DNA of 64,000 nt from Commensalibacter melissae (GTDB lineage: Bacteria > Pseudomonadota > Alphaproteobacteria > Acetobacterales > Acetobacteraceae), in the NCBI RefSeq assembly GCF_003691365.1, contig NZ_CP033087.1, positions 1,770,001-1,834,000 of the forward strand. Direction: 5' to 3'. Made by a program: the position numbers and the translations under genes. Position 1 is the first letter of the stretch. Each line of letters begins with the position of its first letter. The notes beneath the pieces are model-generated. The model saw nothing but the letters and a program-made list of their open reading frames with translations, was not told the origin of the DNA and ran no database searches. Shown here piece after piece: positions 17,582 to 27,785 of the stretch.

Positions 17582-18835
17582 TTAAACGGCAGATCTTACA
17601 AAAAGCTGGTTAATACTTCGTAAAATTTCAAAAGTCTGCTTCCACAAAGGTAAAATACGGTGTTCCTCAATACCCCGTTTTTTGACAATCTCAATTATTT
17701 CTCCAACCGAACGGCGATTGTCAACAAGTCCCAAAAACCCGCGTGCCTGTGCAGGTAAAGGAAGCATAATCGTCAACATTCCAAAAGAATAAGGAAGCAG
17801 ATTGGATGGTAAAATCTGATTGGCAAGTATTTCACCAGGCGTTTCCCGCATAAAAGGAATTGAATCAGAGGCACATGGATCAGCAAATTGTATATTATCT
17901 TCCGCGCGACGCACATACACAACATGCGTTGACATATTCCCAGCCAAAGATTCAGCCAGACTAGCCTGTGTTCTTATATCAAACTGCCTGAATTTTTCTC
18001 TGATCTTTGGATCTGTTATTAAATAAGCAGGATCATAACGCGCAGGCTCCACCAAACAGTTTACCGCCAACTCATTTTTATCCAACAGATCCCATAATTC
18101 AGCAATTTTATAGGATCGGTCACGCGGGTTTAATAAAAGATCATACAGACCAGCGTCACCTCCAGTTAAATGATCACCAAAATTTCCATTAAATCTGAGC
18201 CAGGCAGTCGATGGAAGATGCTTCATGATTCTTTTTGCAACATCCAAACGCTTTACTGGTGGATCTGACAAAGAGGTCAGTTTGGATAATGCTTCCTGCA
18301 CCATATAAACGCCAGTACGACCATAGGGAGCATAAACCATCAATCCCATCCCGCCGCCAGGATTTAGTTGTTCCCTTAATATTTGCAGGGCAGCAGCAGG
18401 ATCAGGCAAATGATGCAAAACACCACAACAATCAATATAATCAAACAACCCGAGATTTAAATCTGGCAATTCAAGAATTGAACCCTGAACATAACGGATA
18501 TTACTCAATTTCCGTGTAGCTGCCCGTTCTTTAACAATTTTCAAAACTGCCTCGGCCCGATCCAAACAGATCACTTCACCAGAACGTTGGTGTCGTGCCA
18601 TTTGTTGAGCCACCATGATTGCTGCATCACCGGTTCCACAACCAGCAATCAAAATCCTTAATGGTTGCGTATAAGAACGATATCCTCCAAATACCCAATA
18701 ATCAATTTCATTCAAATGGCTTGGACTGCCTATTAATAAGCGTTTGGTTTCATCCTTTGGATTGCGTTCGGGATATGGATAGGCCTCATATTGCCTTGCC
18801 AACCCCAAATCTTGCTGATCATTTTTATGGGCCAT
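17582..18835 (-). CDS. Class I SAM methyltransferase with C-terminal PqqD-like region
   Basis: 417 residues. The first half is a Rossmann methyltransferase with ILIAGCGTGDA (61-71), an acidic loop VICLDRAE, FDYIDCCGVLHHLPDP and LNPGGGMGLMVYAP. A middle segment (about 180-330) has no domain I recognise. The last 85 residues (GLVDNRRSVGEIIEI pattern) resemble the small PqqD/winged-helix-type domain. Substrate unknown. Its ATG overlaps the stop of the glycine-betaine-type binding protein (TAATG), so the two are translationally coupled, and fabD follows 24 bases later. Confidence 0.7.
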   Translation of the reverse strand: MAHKNDQQDLGLARQYEAYPYPERNPKDETKRLLIGSPSHLNEIDYWVFGGYRSYTQPLRILIAGCGTGDAAIMVAQQMARHQRSGEVICLDRAEAVLKIVKERAATRKLSNIRYVQGSILELPDLNLGLFDYIDCCGVLHHLPDPAAALQILREQLNPGGGMGLMVYAPYGRTGVYMVQEALSKLTSLSDPPVKRLDVAKRIMKHLPSTAWLRFNGNFGDHLTGGDAGLYDLLLNPRDRSYKIAELWDLLDKNELAVNCLVEPARYDPAYLITDPKIREKFRQFDIRTQASLAESLAGNMSTHVVYVRRAEDNIQFADPCASDSIPFMRETPGEILANQILPSNLLPYSFGMLTIMLPLPAQARGFLGLVDNRRSVGEIIEIVKKRGIEEHRILPLWKQTFEILRSINQLFVRSAV

Positions 18836-19596
18836 TACGCTCTTACAACCAATTTACCACGCTGCCAAGCTTCAGCCGCCTCATCGGCACTCATCCCTTG
18901 ATTGCGTATTGCATTTTCCATGAACTGAACAATCTGATTACCCAACATCATTTCCTCAAGCTCATCAATCAAGTCACCTCCAAATCGCTGAATCCAATTG
19001 GGGTTTAATAGCATGGCCGCTTTTTGTTTCCGGATAAAAATATTCTCGGATTCCCTCAGACGATAAAAATTTCCTGAATCCGTGAACAATGCCGGTTCAT
19101 AAAGCATCATTAACTCGGGTTCTTGTGAGTGGATTATTTCCTGATAATGAGTCAACGTCTCTTCATCTGCAATAGATTTCAATTGATAATCAGCCTCGAT
19201 CAAACCATATTCTTTCATGATTTTATTCGCGAAAACCTGCAAAGTTTCACAAACCGTGATTTCACGATGAAGAAATGAAGCTGTTATAAGTTGATCAATA
19301 GAACCCACATGTTCTTGAAACTTTTTTGGCAAAGCAAAAGAGATAGAGGGTTGATAAAGATTTCCAATCACCTTGAAATTCGGATTGGATTGAATGATAT
19401 CGGCATGAATATCAGGCAGCCATACACTTACAAACAAATCAATTTTCCCAGCAGTCAGCTCCTGCGTCAAATCCCTACATTCACCGGTAATTAATTCTAT
19501 ATCCGTTATTCCATGGGCCTCTAACACACGTGTTATAACTGCTGCTGTTGCTTCATGTATCAAATTATCAAAAAAACCAAGCTTTAAAGAATCCAT
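18835..19596 (-). CDS. Orphan OpuAC-type (glycine betaine) binding domain protein, no signal peptide
   Basis: 253 residues with the OpuAC substrate-binding fold of glycine betaine/choline ABC transporters: the KLGFFDNLIHEA start, VSVWLPDIHAD, WNPNWIQR-like LLNPNWIQRFG and a C-terminal SADEAAEAWQRG helix typical of the family. No signal peptide is visible and no ATPase or permease gene is nearby, so it may act in the cytosol. It is coupled to a methyltransferase (TAATG) and lies 34 bases after a diiron-type gene. A role as an amine sensor or carrier protein is only a guess. Confidence 0.7.
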   Translation of the reverse strand: MDSLKLGFFDNLIHEATAAVITRVLEAHGITDIELITGECRDLTQELTAGKIDLFVSVWLPDIHADIIQSNPNFKVIGNLYQPSISFALPKKFQEHVGSIDQLITASFLHREITVCETLQVFANKIMKEYGLIEADYQLKSIADEETLTHYQEIIHSQEPELMMLYEPALFTDSGNFYRLRESENIFIRKQKAAMLLNPNWIQRFGGDLIDELEEMMLGNQIVQFMENAIRNQGMSADEAAEAWQRGKLVVRA

Positions 19597-19630
19597 CCCT
19601 GTTAATGTCCCACTCTTGTTCAGAAAATTG

Positions 19631-20458
19631 TTATATTATAGATAAAACTTGTTTGGTATAGGCTTTCTGTTGTTTATTAATAATCATTAGTATCAATTTA
19701 GACAAATATCTTTGCCATTTTTCTGAAGGCATCCACCCAATAACCTTACAAACCATATTAACCACCCTGACAATATGATGGATTTTATATAATGACATGG
19801 CCTTTTCCATATATAGGGCTATACATCGTTTATGATTATATGGCATTCCATGGGGCTCATTGGTGGCATGAAAGGCCGAGGCAAGCTCATCATCCTGACT
19901 TTCAATTATACGACCCAAGGCAATCCTGGCTCGTTGCAACCTGGAGAGCTTTTGAGATTTCAAATATAATTTAGCATAATCATAAAACAATTTATAATGA
20001 CGATATTCATCTCCAGCAATCCGTCTGCATATCTCCTTCAGGACAGGTTCCTTTACATAATCTGCCAAGGCACTGTAATAAGATGAAGTGCCAACCTCAA
20101 CCATAGCCCGGGCGATAAATTCTCCCGCCTGTGATCCACGGATTGAGTGATCCGTCTTTAAGTCAATTTTATAAAAATTTCTGAAACGCTTATAACTTTC
20201 CTGATAATCCCAAGCAGGATCAGCCATCATGGCCCATCGTCCCAATGTTTCACCATGTTGCACCTCTTCATCTTCCCATTTACTGAAAAGCTTTGTCAAT
20301 TCAGGATCATGACCAAATACATTAGTCAAATAAACCGTATAGTCTACACTATTTCGTTCAACAACAGCGGCTGTTTTTATCAAAGGAACAATATCAGCAT
20401 CTATTAATGAAGGGTCAAATTTATCCCAGTTAACCTGTTCAATATCCCAATGTTTCAT
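19631..20458 (-). CDS. Ferritin-like diiron protein (acyl-ACP desaturase-like)
   Basis: 275 residues with a four-helix diiron signature: Glu34, EEVQH at 64-68, Glu121 and DEYRH at 150-154. The spacing and the EE..HGE / DE.RHY pattern resemble soluble acyl-ACP desaturases (EENRHGD and DEKRH), though the rest is divergent. The C-terminal 70 residues are basic and hydrophobic. It heads a minus-strand series running into the binding protein, methyltransferase and fab genes, consistent with action on acyl-ACP, but rubrerythrin-type or other oxidase activity is equally possible. Confidence 0.6.
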   Translation of the reverse strand: MKHWDIEQVNWDKFDPSLIDADIVPLIKTAAVVERNSVDYTVYLTNVFGHDPELTKLFSKWEDEEVQHGETLGRWAMMADPAWDYQESYKRFRNFYKIDLKTDHSIRGSQAGEFIARAMVEVGTSSYYSALADYVKEPVLKEICRRIAGDEYRHYKLFYDYAKLYLKSQKLSRLQRARIALGRIIESQDDELASAFHATNEPHGMPYNHKRCIALYMEKAMSLYKIHHIVRVVNMVCKVIGWMPSEKWQRYLSKLILMIINKQQKAYTKQVLSII

Positions 20459-20559
20459 AGTGCCACGCTTTCCTTATCAATTTTATTTTTAATTCAGAAA
20501 TTATAAAATGACTATAGTAAACCGTAGTATGAGAAAATGACTAGATATTTTTATTAAAT

Positions 20560-21558
20560 TCAATAGTCAAAACAGGAATTAATATCGGACTCTGAAATTG
20601 GCGCCTGATTCCATCTTGGGTTATGATCCTTGTCAATAATTGCAGCCCTCACCCCTTCTAAAAAATCGGCCCGTTGGATAAGATGACTAACTAACAATAA
20701 ATCGCGTGTTAAAACAGCTTCTTGAGTTGGTAATTTCAAATGCCAAGCTCTATAAGTTACCTCTAAAGAAAATGGACAAGCTTTTAATATAGTTTTAAAA
20801 TCACATACGGCCCAATTATATTTACTTTTTCGCAATTTCTCAATAATCTTTGCTACAGAAGAAGCTTGATAAATATCAGCAATTTGTTTTAAAGTTTTAT
20901 TATCAAATTCATAGGATTGCTTATATGTTGAAAGAAAAAAATTAATTTCATTTGGCTGTAATTCTGTTAATTTTTGTAAAAAAAGTTCTAATTCACTTGA
21001 AAAAATCATATAATCTGCAAACCCCAACTTAATAGCAGTGTTACCATTAAAACGTTGTCCCGTTAACATAGCCCTTAATCCAGAAAAACCTGGAGCATTT
21101 TGAAATAAAAAAGAACTACCTGCATCTGGGGTTAATCCGATCATCACTTCTGGCATTGCTAAAATAGAACGTTCAGTAACAAAACGATATGTAGCAAACG
21201 CTCCTAATCCTATACCTCCCCCCATGGTAATGCCATCCATTACTGAAATAATGGGCTTAGAATAATGTAGTATATAATTAGCTAATACATAATTATATTT
21301 AAAAATTTCTAAACCTTTTTGTTTTTTACCTGAACGAACTAAATCAGCAATTTTCCGAATATCACCACCAGCACAAAAAGCTCGTTCACTACTACTATTA
21401 ATTAAAATAATATAAATACTCGAATCGAATTTCCACTTTTCTAAAACATCTAATATTTGATTTTGTAACACATCATCAATCGCATTCAATGCTTGCGGTC
21501 TATTCAATGTTAATACACCAACATAATTTCTTTTTTGTACTACAACTAAATTAGACAC
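20560..21558 (-). CDS. Enoyl-CoA hydratase/isomerase family protein (3-hydroxyisobutyryl-CoA hydrolase-like)
   Basis: 332-residue crotonase-fold protein. AFCAGGDIRKI and GGGIGLGAF form the oxyanion-hole region, and a Glu/Asp pair lies in PEVMIGLTPDAG. The longer C-terminus with RDLLLVSHLIQRADFLEGVRAAIIDKD and PRW is typical of 3-hydroxyisobutyryl-CoA hydrolase (HIBYL-CoA hydrolase) relatives, which act in valine degradation. Base composition is lower in GC than the flanks. No other valine degradation genes are nearby, so the exact substrate is uncertain. Confidence 0.75.
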   Translation of the reverse strand: MSNLVVVQKRNYVGVLTLNRPQALNAIDDVLQNQILDVLEKWKFDSSIYIILINSSSERAFCAGGDIRKIADLVRSGKKQKGLEIFKYNYVLANYILHYSKPIISVMDGITMGGGIGLGAFATYRFVTERSILAMPEVMIGLTPDAGSSFLFQNAPGFSGLRAMLTGQRFNGNTAIKLGFADYMIFSSELELFLQKLTELQPNEINFFLSTYKQSYEFDNKTLKQIADIYQASSVAKIIEKLRKSKYNWAVCDFKTILKACPFSLEVTYRAWHLKLPTQEAVLTRDLLLVSHLIQRADFLEGVRAAIIDKDHNPRWNQAPISESDINSCFDY

Positions 21559-21666
21559 TTAAAATATATCCAACAAAAATTTATAATCATTCATAAATAT
21601 TGATAACAATTTAAAAAAGTTTATAAAAGTTAATAGTTTGAAAGTATATTTTTATAAGGTTGCGTC

Positions 21667-22721
21667 ATGGACTTACTCCATAAAAGAAATGTATCCCTTG
21701 ATTGTTTTCGTGGAATTATGGCTTTATTTGTCGCTTGTGGACATTTTTTTTATTGGAACCATAAACCAATAATTCCTTGTTCTTTTGTTTTAGCTGTTGA
21801 TTTTTTTTGGTTCTCAGTGGTTTTGTCATTTGTCATTCCGTTTATCAAAAAAGAGAAAAATTTAACTCTATAAATTTTGCTTTTAAACGTTATCTAAGAC
21901 TTTTTCCAGTATATATCGTTTGCGTAGTTATTTCTTATGTATTTAATATTTTTAATAATATCACTCAACCTAATTTATTTGATTGGTTTAAAATATTAAC
22001 TATTTCAGAAATGATTCCTTTAAATACGCTTCACCCTTCAATACCTTTTGAACCAATAGGAATTTCATATACTATTTCAGCCGAACTTTGGGTTGGAATA
22101 ATAATTTTTCCAATATTTGTAACATTATTAGATAAATTTACGCATTTGATATTTCCTGTTTTAATTCTAGTAATCTTATATTGTTTAATTGTATTAAATC
22201 AAACCTCTATAAACTATATGGATGCGCATCATAGGCTGTATAATTTATTTATAGATTATGCAATTATTAGATGTTTATTAGAATATTCACTAGGAATTCT
22301 TACTTATTTAATATTTATTAAGATTAATTTTAAACCAAACAATTTTATAATTTCTTTTTTTCAACTTTTTATAATTCTTTTATTTTCTATGACTTACTTA
22401 AAATTAAATTATAATAGAAATAATGAATTTATAGCTCCTTTTTTATTCGCTATATTTATCTATCTCTTGTCTTTTAAAACTGGAATTATTTACAAAATAA
22501 CTTCTAATAATTTTGCAAAATTTTTAGGAGATATTTCATATTCTATTTACCTAATTCATCCTATTTGGATAAATATCTGTTCAAAATATTTTCATTTACA
22601 TACCACAAAAGGAATTAATATCGTCATTTATATATTTTGCATATTAACATCTGCATATATAATTTATCAATTTGTTGATAAACCTTGCCTACAACTTCTA
22701 CGATACAAAAATAATACTTAA
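21667..22721 (+). pseudogene. Acyltransferase 3 family protein, frameshifted at a T8 tract
   Basis: Two overlapping frames together make one acyltransferase 3 protein (about 350 residues, ten membrane helices), a family that O-acylates lipopolysaccharide, polysaccharides and other envelope molecules. The first frame (21667-21873) reads VSLDCFRGIMALFVACGHFF and then VDFF. The second (from 21807) continues with LVLSGFVICHS, the family's next motif. The break is at a run of eight T (21801-21808); nine T would restore the frame (a -1 step). It may be a true null allele, a phase-variable gene, or a base-calling error. RBS AAGG at 21656-21659. Very AT-rich, so possibly acquired. Confidence 0.75.
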
Positions 22722-22775
22722 AACCAATTTTCAGTAATCTCGTAAAATTATTTATGATAAATTAAGGACTTATAT

Positions 22776-23783
22776 ATGCCGCTTAAAAGAGATTTCTCAA
22801 CAACGATTTTTAATAATTTTCCAATTCGTCACGACTGGGCCAAGGAGGAAATTGCTTCTTTGTTTCAGCTCCCGTTGCCCGAGCTTATTTACCAAGCACA
22901 AACTGCCCACCGATTAAATTTCGATCCAACGCAAATTCAGGTTTCAACCTTGCTCTCGATCAAAAGTGGAGGATGTCCTGAAGACTGTGCTTATTGTCCA
23001 CAAAGTGCAAAACATGAAGAAAAAATTAAGGCAGACCGTCTTATGTCCGTTGAAAAAGTGCTTGAAAAAGCACGCGCTGCCAAAGCGGAAGGTGCGACAC
23101 GTTTTTGTATGGGTGCCGCCTGGCGTTCCCCGAAAGATCACGATCTCGAGACCGTTTGTGCCATGATAGAAGGCATTAAAAATCTTGGGCTGGAAACATG
23201 CGTAACCTTAGGAATGCTTAATCTGGAACAAACTGAAAAACTTAAAAACGCTGGACTGGATTATTATAATCATAATCTTGATACTTCTGAAGAACATTAT
23301 GAAAAGATCATCTCAACCCGTACATACCAGGATCGTCTGGATACCCTCGCTTTTGTTCGTGATGCCGGTATCAAAGTATGTTGTGGAGGTATTCTTGGAA
23401 TGAATGAAGATGAAGCAGACCGTGTCAGCATGATTGCAACCCTTGCCAATTTACCCAGACATCCGGAAAGCGTGCCTATCAATATGCTTATCCGCGTCAA
23501 AGGAACACCTTTGGGTAATGCAGACCCCATAGATCCTATTGATTTTATTCGTACAATTGCTGTCGCCCGAATCACGATGCCTGAAAGCTATGTTCGATTG
23601 GCAGCCGGCAGAACGGAGATGAGTAATGAAATGCAGACCTTGTGCTATCTGGCTGGGGTCAATTCTATTTTTCTGGGTGAACGTTTGCTAACCTGTCCCA
23701 ATCCGGAAAAAAGCAGTGATTTGACCTTATTCAACAAATTAGGACTGCAAATTGCCAACCAGCAAAACCGGGCCATATCCTAA
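22776..23783 (+). CDS. bioB: Biotin synthase BioB
   Basis: 335-residue radical SAM enzyme inserting sulfur into dethiobiotin. The [4Fe-4S] cysteines are Cys67, Cys71 and Cys74 in [12 protein letters not shown], and the second-cluster region includes [10 protein letters not shown] and the Arg-bearing AAGRTEMS. Full length. No other bio genes are adjacent, so biotin genes are dispersed or the precursor is made elsewhere. Confidence 0.96.
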   Translation: MPLKRDFSTTIFNNFPIRHDWAKEEIASLFQLPLPELIYQAQTAHRLNFDPTQIQVSTLLSIKSGGCPEDCAYCPQSAKHEEKIKADRLMSVEKVLEKARAAKAEGATRFCMGAAWRSPKDHDLETVCAMIEGIKNLGLETCVTLGMLNLEQTEKLKNAGLDYYNHNLDTSEEHYEKIISTRTYQDRLDTLAFVRDAGIKVCCGGILGMNEDEADRVSMIATLANLPRHPESVPINMLIRVKGTPLGNADPIDPIDFIRTIAVARITMPESYVRLAAGRTEMSNEMQTLCYLAGVNSIFLGERLLTCPNPEKSSDLTLFNKLGLQIANQQNRAIS

Positions 23784-23833
23784 ATTAACAACGCTACTAT
23801 AAGAATTAAGATTTTGAATTTTGGAAATCTTAT

Positions 23834-26056
23834 CTAGATTCTTGCTTTCCAGCGTAATAACCTTAAAGCGTTCATAACAACACATACGCTACTTAAAGCC
23901 ATGGCTCCCCCTGCAATAGCCGGATTTAAAAATCCGAGCATTGCCAAAGGAATACCGATAATATTATAGATAAACGCCCAAAACAACCCTTCCTTGATAC
24001 GCTGACGAGTTCTTTTGGCAATGTCCAACGTATCAGCGACCAATTCAGGATTATTCCGCATCAATACGATCCCAGCCACCTCGGCCGCCACATCCGTCCC
24101 CTCGCCCATTGCAATGGCAAGATCCGCCTCTGCCAAGGCCGGAGCATCATTTATTCCATCTCCAACCATGGCAATTGACTGATGATCAATACCCTTTGAA
24201 CCATGTTTCTTGATAAACTGTTGTTTATCTTCTGGTGTCAGATTCGCTTTAACGTCATCTATTCTCAATATATTACCAATTTTTTTGGCGACAGCTTCAT
24301 TATCCCCCGTCAACATAATTGATTGGATTGAATGCTCTTTCAATCGTCGAACCGCCTCTACCGAACCAGACCGTACATGATCCTCAAAAACTACAATACC
24401 CAATAAACGATAGGAATCTTGCATCTTCTCAAGAAGCCAGGATAAAGTTGATGATCGGATTTCTGACGACACATCAGGAATTTTACACCCATGCGATTCA
24501 ACCATCTGCTGATTGCCCAATAAGAAAACCCGTTCTTTTATCTTTCCCATGACACCACGTCCCTGTTCTTTTATAACCCGGAATTCTTCTGGTTGTTTCA
24601 AAGAAATAGTATAAGAGGAGGCTTCAGATAGCAGTGCCTTTGCCAAGGGATGTTCGCTTGATAAAGACAAACTGGCTGCATGATAGAGAATTTCTTTTTT
24701 TGAAAAATCGGATAAGGAAACAATTGAAACGACTGACAGTTTTCCTTCTGTTAAGGTTCCTGTTTTATCAAATGCCACCTTTTTGACATGCACCGCTCTC
24801 TCTAAAGTTTCAGCATCGCGAATTAAAATACCAGAACGAGCTGCTGCCCCGCATCCAGTGGCTAAAGCTGTCGGCGTTGCCAAACCCAATGCACAAGGAC
24901 AGGCAATCACCAATACGGCAGCGGCATGCATTAACCCTATTACAAAAAGACCGTTTATCAACCACCAACTCAGAAAGGTTAATAATGCTAGAACAATAAC
25001 AACAGGTACAAAAATACTGCTTATCCGATCCACCATTTTTTGGATTGGCGCCTTGGAGGCTTGTGCATTTTCAACCAATTGGATAATAGCGGACAATCTT
25101 GTCTGTCTCCCGGTTTTTTCAACCTTGATTGATAAACGCCCATTATCATTTAATGAACCACCAGTAACTTTATCCCCAATTTTTTTCTCGATTGGCAGGC
25201 TTTCCCCAGTCAGCATCGACTCATCAACTGCACTTTCACCCTGTATGACCACACCATCACAAGGAATTGTTTCACCTGGACGAACAACAACCTGATCACC
25301 AACCATTAATTGATCGAGGGGAACTGATATTTCTTTGTCATCAACAAGTTTACAAGCTGTATCAGGACGCAGAGCCTGTAATGCCCTAATTGAATCAGCG
25401 GCTTTATATCTTGCCCGCTTTTCCAACCAGTGCCCCAGTAAAATAAAGGTTATAATCAATGAGGCGCTTTCATAATAAAGATCAGGCTCAACCTTGCAAT
25501 AACCCAACAACCATGAAAGCAATAAACATGTGCTCAGAATCCAGGCGGTACCCGAACCAAGTATCACCAGCAAATCCATATTTCCATTTCCTGATTTTAC
25601 CGCACGATAAGCAGCAATATAAAATGGTTTTCCCAACCAGAATTGCACAGGAGTTGCCAATAAAAACTGAACCCAGCCTGGAAGCATCCAATGATGGTTG
25701 AAACCGCCAGCAATCATTGAACCCAATAATGGTGCGGAAAATAAAGCCGCGATAATCCAATGATATAAATCCTTTTCATCACGATCCCCATTCAGGTTGA
25801 TAGCTGCATGACCAGGATCAAGCCATTCCGCATGATAACCAGCCTTTGTGACAGCCGTCTCAATCTCAGCGATTAAATTTTGTTGTTGGATAGCTGGTTT
25901 TGGAATGACCCTGGCCTGTTCCAATGTCAGATTCACATTGACATCTTCAACTCCTGCAACACGCTTAATGACTTTCTCAACACGTCTGACACAAGATGCA
26001 CATGTCATTCCACGAATTACAAAATCAATTCCTTTATTTTCCAATGCTGCAGACAT
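23834..26056 (-). CDS. copA: Copper-translocating P-type ATPase
   Basis: 740-residue P1B-type ATPase exporting Cu(I). It has one N-terminal heavy-metal-binding domain with CASC (Cys19, Cys22), a membrane metal site CPC in [12 protein letters not shown], the phosphorylation motif DKTGTLTEG, the TGES actuator loop, HP in SSEHPLA and the hinge [14 protein letters not shown]. Transcribed divergently from a copper chaperone gene across 109 bases. Such systems are usually controlled by CueR or CsoR/CopY-type repressors; no obvious dyad was read here. Confidence 0.94.
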   Translation of the reverse strand: MSAALENKGIDFVIRGMTCASCVRRVEKVIKRVAGVEDVNVNLTLEQARVIPKPAIQQQNLIAEIETAVTKAGYHAEWLDPGHAAINLNGDRDEKDLYHWIIAALFSAPLLGSMIAGGFNHHWMLPGWVQFLLATPVQFWLGKPFYIAAYRAVKSGNGNMDLLVILGSGTAWILSTCLLLSWLLGYCKVEPDLYYESASLIITFILLGHWLEKRARYKAADSIRALQALRPDTACKLVDDKEISVPLDQLMVGDQVVVRPGETIPCDGVVIQGESAVDESMLTGESLPIEKKIGDKVTGGSLNDNGRLSIKVEKTGRQTRLSAIIQLVENAQASKAPIQKMVDRISSIFVPVVIVLALLTFLSWWLINGLFVIGLMHAAAVLVIACPCALGLATPTALATGCGAAARSGILIRDAETLERAVHVKKVAFDKTGTLTEGKLSVVSIVSLSDFSKKEILYHAASLSLSSEHPLAKALLSEASSYTISLKQPEEFRVIKEQGRGVMGKIKERVFLLGNQQMVESHGCKIPDVSSEIRSSTLSWLLEKMQDSYRLLGIVVFEDHVRSGSVEAVRRLKEHSIQSIMLTGDNEAVAKKIGNILRIDDVKANLTPEDKQQFIKKHGSKGIDHQSIAMVGDGINDAPALAEADLAIAMGEGTDVAAEVAGIVLMRNNPELVADTLDIAKRTRQRIKEGLFWAFIYNIIGIPLAMLGFLNPAIAGGAMALSSVCVVMNALRLLRWKARI

Positions 26057-26119
26057 GATCGACCAATCCTACACTTTATCGGTATGCAAATAAGAATTAG
26101 TATAAAATATAAAACATGC

Positions 26120-26125
26120 TATAAT
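26120..26125 (+). promoter_or_regulatory. Putative -10 box of copZ
   Basis: A perfect TATAAT lies in the 109-base copA/copZ gap. The matching -35 region 17 bases upstream (TTAGTA) is poor, as expected for a promoter that needs an activator such as CueR. No clear operator dyad was found, so regulation is inferred. Confidence 0.35.
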
Positions 26126-26165
26126 AATTAACTTTCATAGTCATTAACTAAATAGGATTTTCATC

Positions 26166-26357
26166 ATGAAAATATATCATGTCGAAGGAATGACATGTCA
26201 ACATTGTGTCCACGCTGTAAAAGAAGCCGTTGAAGCCCTTCCAGATGTTCAGGAGGCTAATGTCGACTTGAAAACCGGAACATTAAAAATCACCGGTTCG
26301 GTCAATGAGAATGAACTCAAAAAAGCGATTGAAGAGGAAGGATACACACTCTCTTGA
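26166..26357 (+). CDS. copZ: Copper chaperone (heavy-metal-associated domain)
   Basis: 63-residue single HMA domain with Cys11-xx-Cys14 in MTCQHCVHAV and the beta-alpha-beta-beta-alpha-beta pattern. It delivers Cu(I) to CopA, whose gene diverges upstream. The upstream region has TATAAT at 26120-26125 as a likely -10 box about 40 bases before the ATG. Confidence 0.9.
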   Translation: MKIYHVEGMTCQHCVHAVKEAVEALPDVQEANVDLKTGTLKITGSVNENELKKAIEEEGYTLS

Positions 26358-26394
26358 AATAATCCCATAATGAGCATTTCAGGTTCAATAATAA

Positions 26395-27027
26395 TTATTC
26401 GCAATTATATTCTTGTCTGGCATTTTTTACAAACTGTTGAATTAGGATTGGATCCTTTTTCCCCGGTTCAGATTCAACCCCTGATGAGACATCAATTGCC
26501 TCTGTACCTGACTGCTGAATGGCTTCTTGCACATTATCGGGTGTTAATCCACCTGCCAGCAACCATGGCTTTGCCGGGTTCCAGTTTTTAGTCAGGGACC
26601 AATCAAACTTGCGTCCATTACCGCCCGGTCTTGTATCCGATTCATAAAATGGTGCCTCAATCACCATTCCATCAACCTGGGAAGGTTTAAGCAAATCATC
26701 ATGCGTTTTAACGCCTCTTGCCAACCAAACTGGCAGACCGATTTCCTCTCGAATAATTGCCGCCTGCTTGTCAGAACAATAAAGTTGCAGAATATCCAGC
26801 CGAACCTTGTCAAGAATTCTTCTTATATCATCTAATTTTGGCCTAACAAACAAACCAACCCTTAACAGACCTTCCTTACCATAATCAGGCAACTGTCTTG
26901 CCTGGGTAACAGATAAAAAACGCGGAGACGCTGGATAAAAAACCAATCCCACCCAATTGACCCGTAATTTTAACAATAAATCACAAGTCGCCGTTTCTCT
27001 TACACCACATATCTTGATAGAAACCAT
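26395..27027 (-). CDS. trpF: Phosphoribosylanthranilate isomerase TrpF
   Basis: 210-residue TIM-barrel enzyme converting PRA to CdRP in tryptophan synthesis. It starts MVSIKICGVRE at the ATG ending at 27027 (an upstream in-frame ATG at 27066 lies inside pyrF). Conserved features are KICG with the catalytic Cys, GLVFYPASPR, LQLYCSD, the Asp in RKFDWSL and LAGGLTPDN near the phosphate site, and DVSSGVE at the C-terminus. Four bases separate it from the pyrF stop; trpB and trpA are not seen here. Confidence 0.93.
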   Translation of the reverse strand: MVSIKICGVRETATCDLLLKLRVNWVGLVFYPASPRFLSVTQARQLPDYGKEGLLRVGLFVRPKLDDIRRILDKVRLDILQLYCSDKQAAIIREEIGLPVWLARGVKTHDDLLKPSQVDGMVIEAPFYESDTRPGGNGRKFDWSLTKNWNPAKPWLLAGGLTPDNVQEAIQQSGTEAIDVSSGVESEPGKKDPILIQQFVKNARQEYNCE

Positions 27028-27031
27028 AAAA

Positions 27032-27733
27032 TTAATCTTGTAACTGACAAATGATTTCCTCAGCAACCTGTTGTGGATTAGCTGACTGTGTTATTGGCCG
27101 ACCCACTACAATCCAATTTGCACCCGCCTTATGTGCCAACGCGGGTGTCATGATTCGCTTTTGATCATCTGTTTTGGCATTTTCCAACCTTATTCCCGGC
27201 ACCACCAATACAACTTTATCTCCATAAATCTTACGCAAAGTTGCAACTTCCTCGGGTGAACAAACAAGACCATCGACACCAGCGTCCAAAGCCATTCCTG
27301 CCAGTTTCATTACTTGTTCAAGAGGTGTCGTATGAAGATTTACACTATTTAAATTCTCCTGATCCATACTGGTCAAAACCGTAACCCCAAGTAATAACGG
27401 TTTCTGATTATCAGGAAAATTGACATCTATTGCCTTACGTGCGGCTTTAATCATGTCTTTTCCGCCTAACGTATGAATAGTCAACATGGCTGGTTTTACA
27501 GAAACCAAACTGGCAATTGCAGATGCAACGGTATTGGGAATATCATGCAGTTTCAGATCAAGAAAAACTTGCCGACCCCTAGCCAGTTTCCTGACCGCAT
27601 CAAAACCGCAAGCGTAGGTAAACTCCATACCTATTTTAATCATTTGCCCTGTTAAATCAGCAATTTGAGCCCATTGCTCAGCCAAATCATAATCTTTTGT
27701 ATCAATCGCAAGAATCAAGCCGGTTTTTGTCAT
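27032..27733 (-). CDS. pyrF: Orotidine 5'-phosphate decarboxylase PyrF
   Basis: 233-residue TIM-barrel OMP decarboxylase, the last step of UMP synthesis. It starts MTKTGLILAIDTKD at the ATG ending at 27733, eight codons inside a longer frame. The catalytic DLKLHDIPNT is present, and VVPGIRLE and the phosphate-binding GANWIVVGRPIT close the barrel. Tightly followed by trpF in a pyrF-trpF pair, common in alphaproteobacteria. Confidence 0.95.
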   Translation of the reverse strand: MTKTGLILAIDTKDYDLAEQWAQIADLTGQMIKIGMEFTYACGFDAVRKLARGRQVFLDLKLHDIPNTVASAIASLVSVKPAMLTIHTLGGKDMIKAARKAIDVNFPDNQKPLLLGVTVLTSMDQENLNSVNLHTTPLEQVMKLAGMALDAGVDGLVCSPEEVATLRKIYGDKVVLVVPGIRLENAKTDDQKRIMTPALAHKAGANWIVVGRPITQSANPQQVAEEIICQLQD

Positions 27734-27785
27734 TATTTTTCTTAAGTGATCTATCAATTATTTATTATAATATGTGGAAATAAAT

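Noticed and set aside
23807-23832. TAAGATTT...AAATCTTA hairpin between bioB and copA
   Set aside because: Short, AT-only stem with a large loop and no T-run; too weak to call a terminator.
24783-25295. 170-codon plus-strand open frame inside copA
   Set aside because: Antisense to a conserved ATPase core, with no family features.
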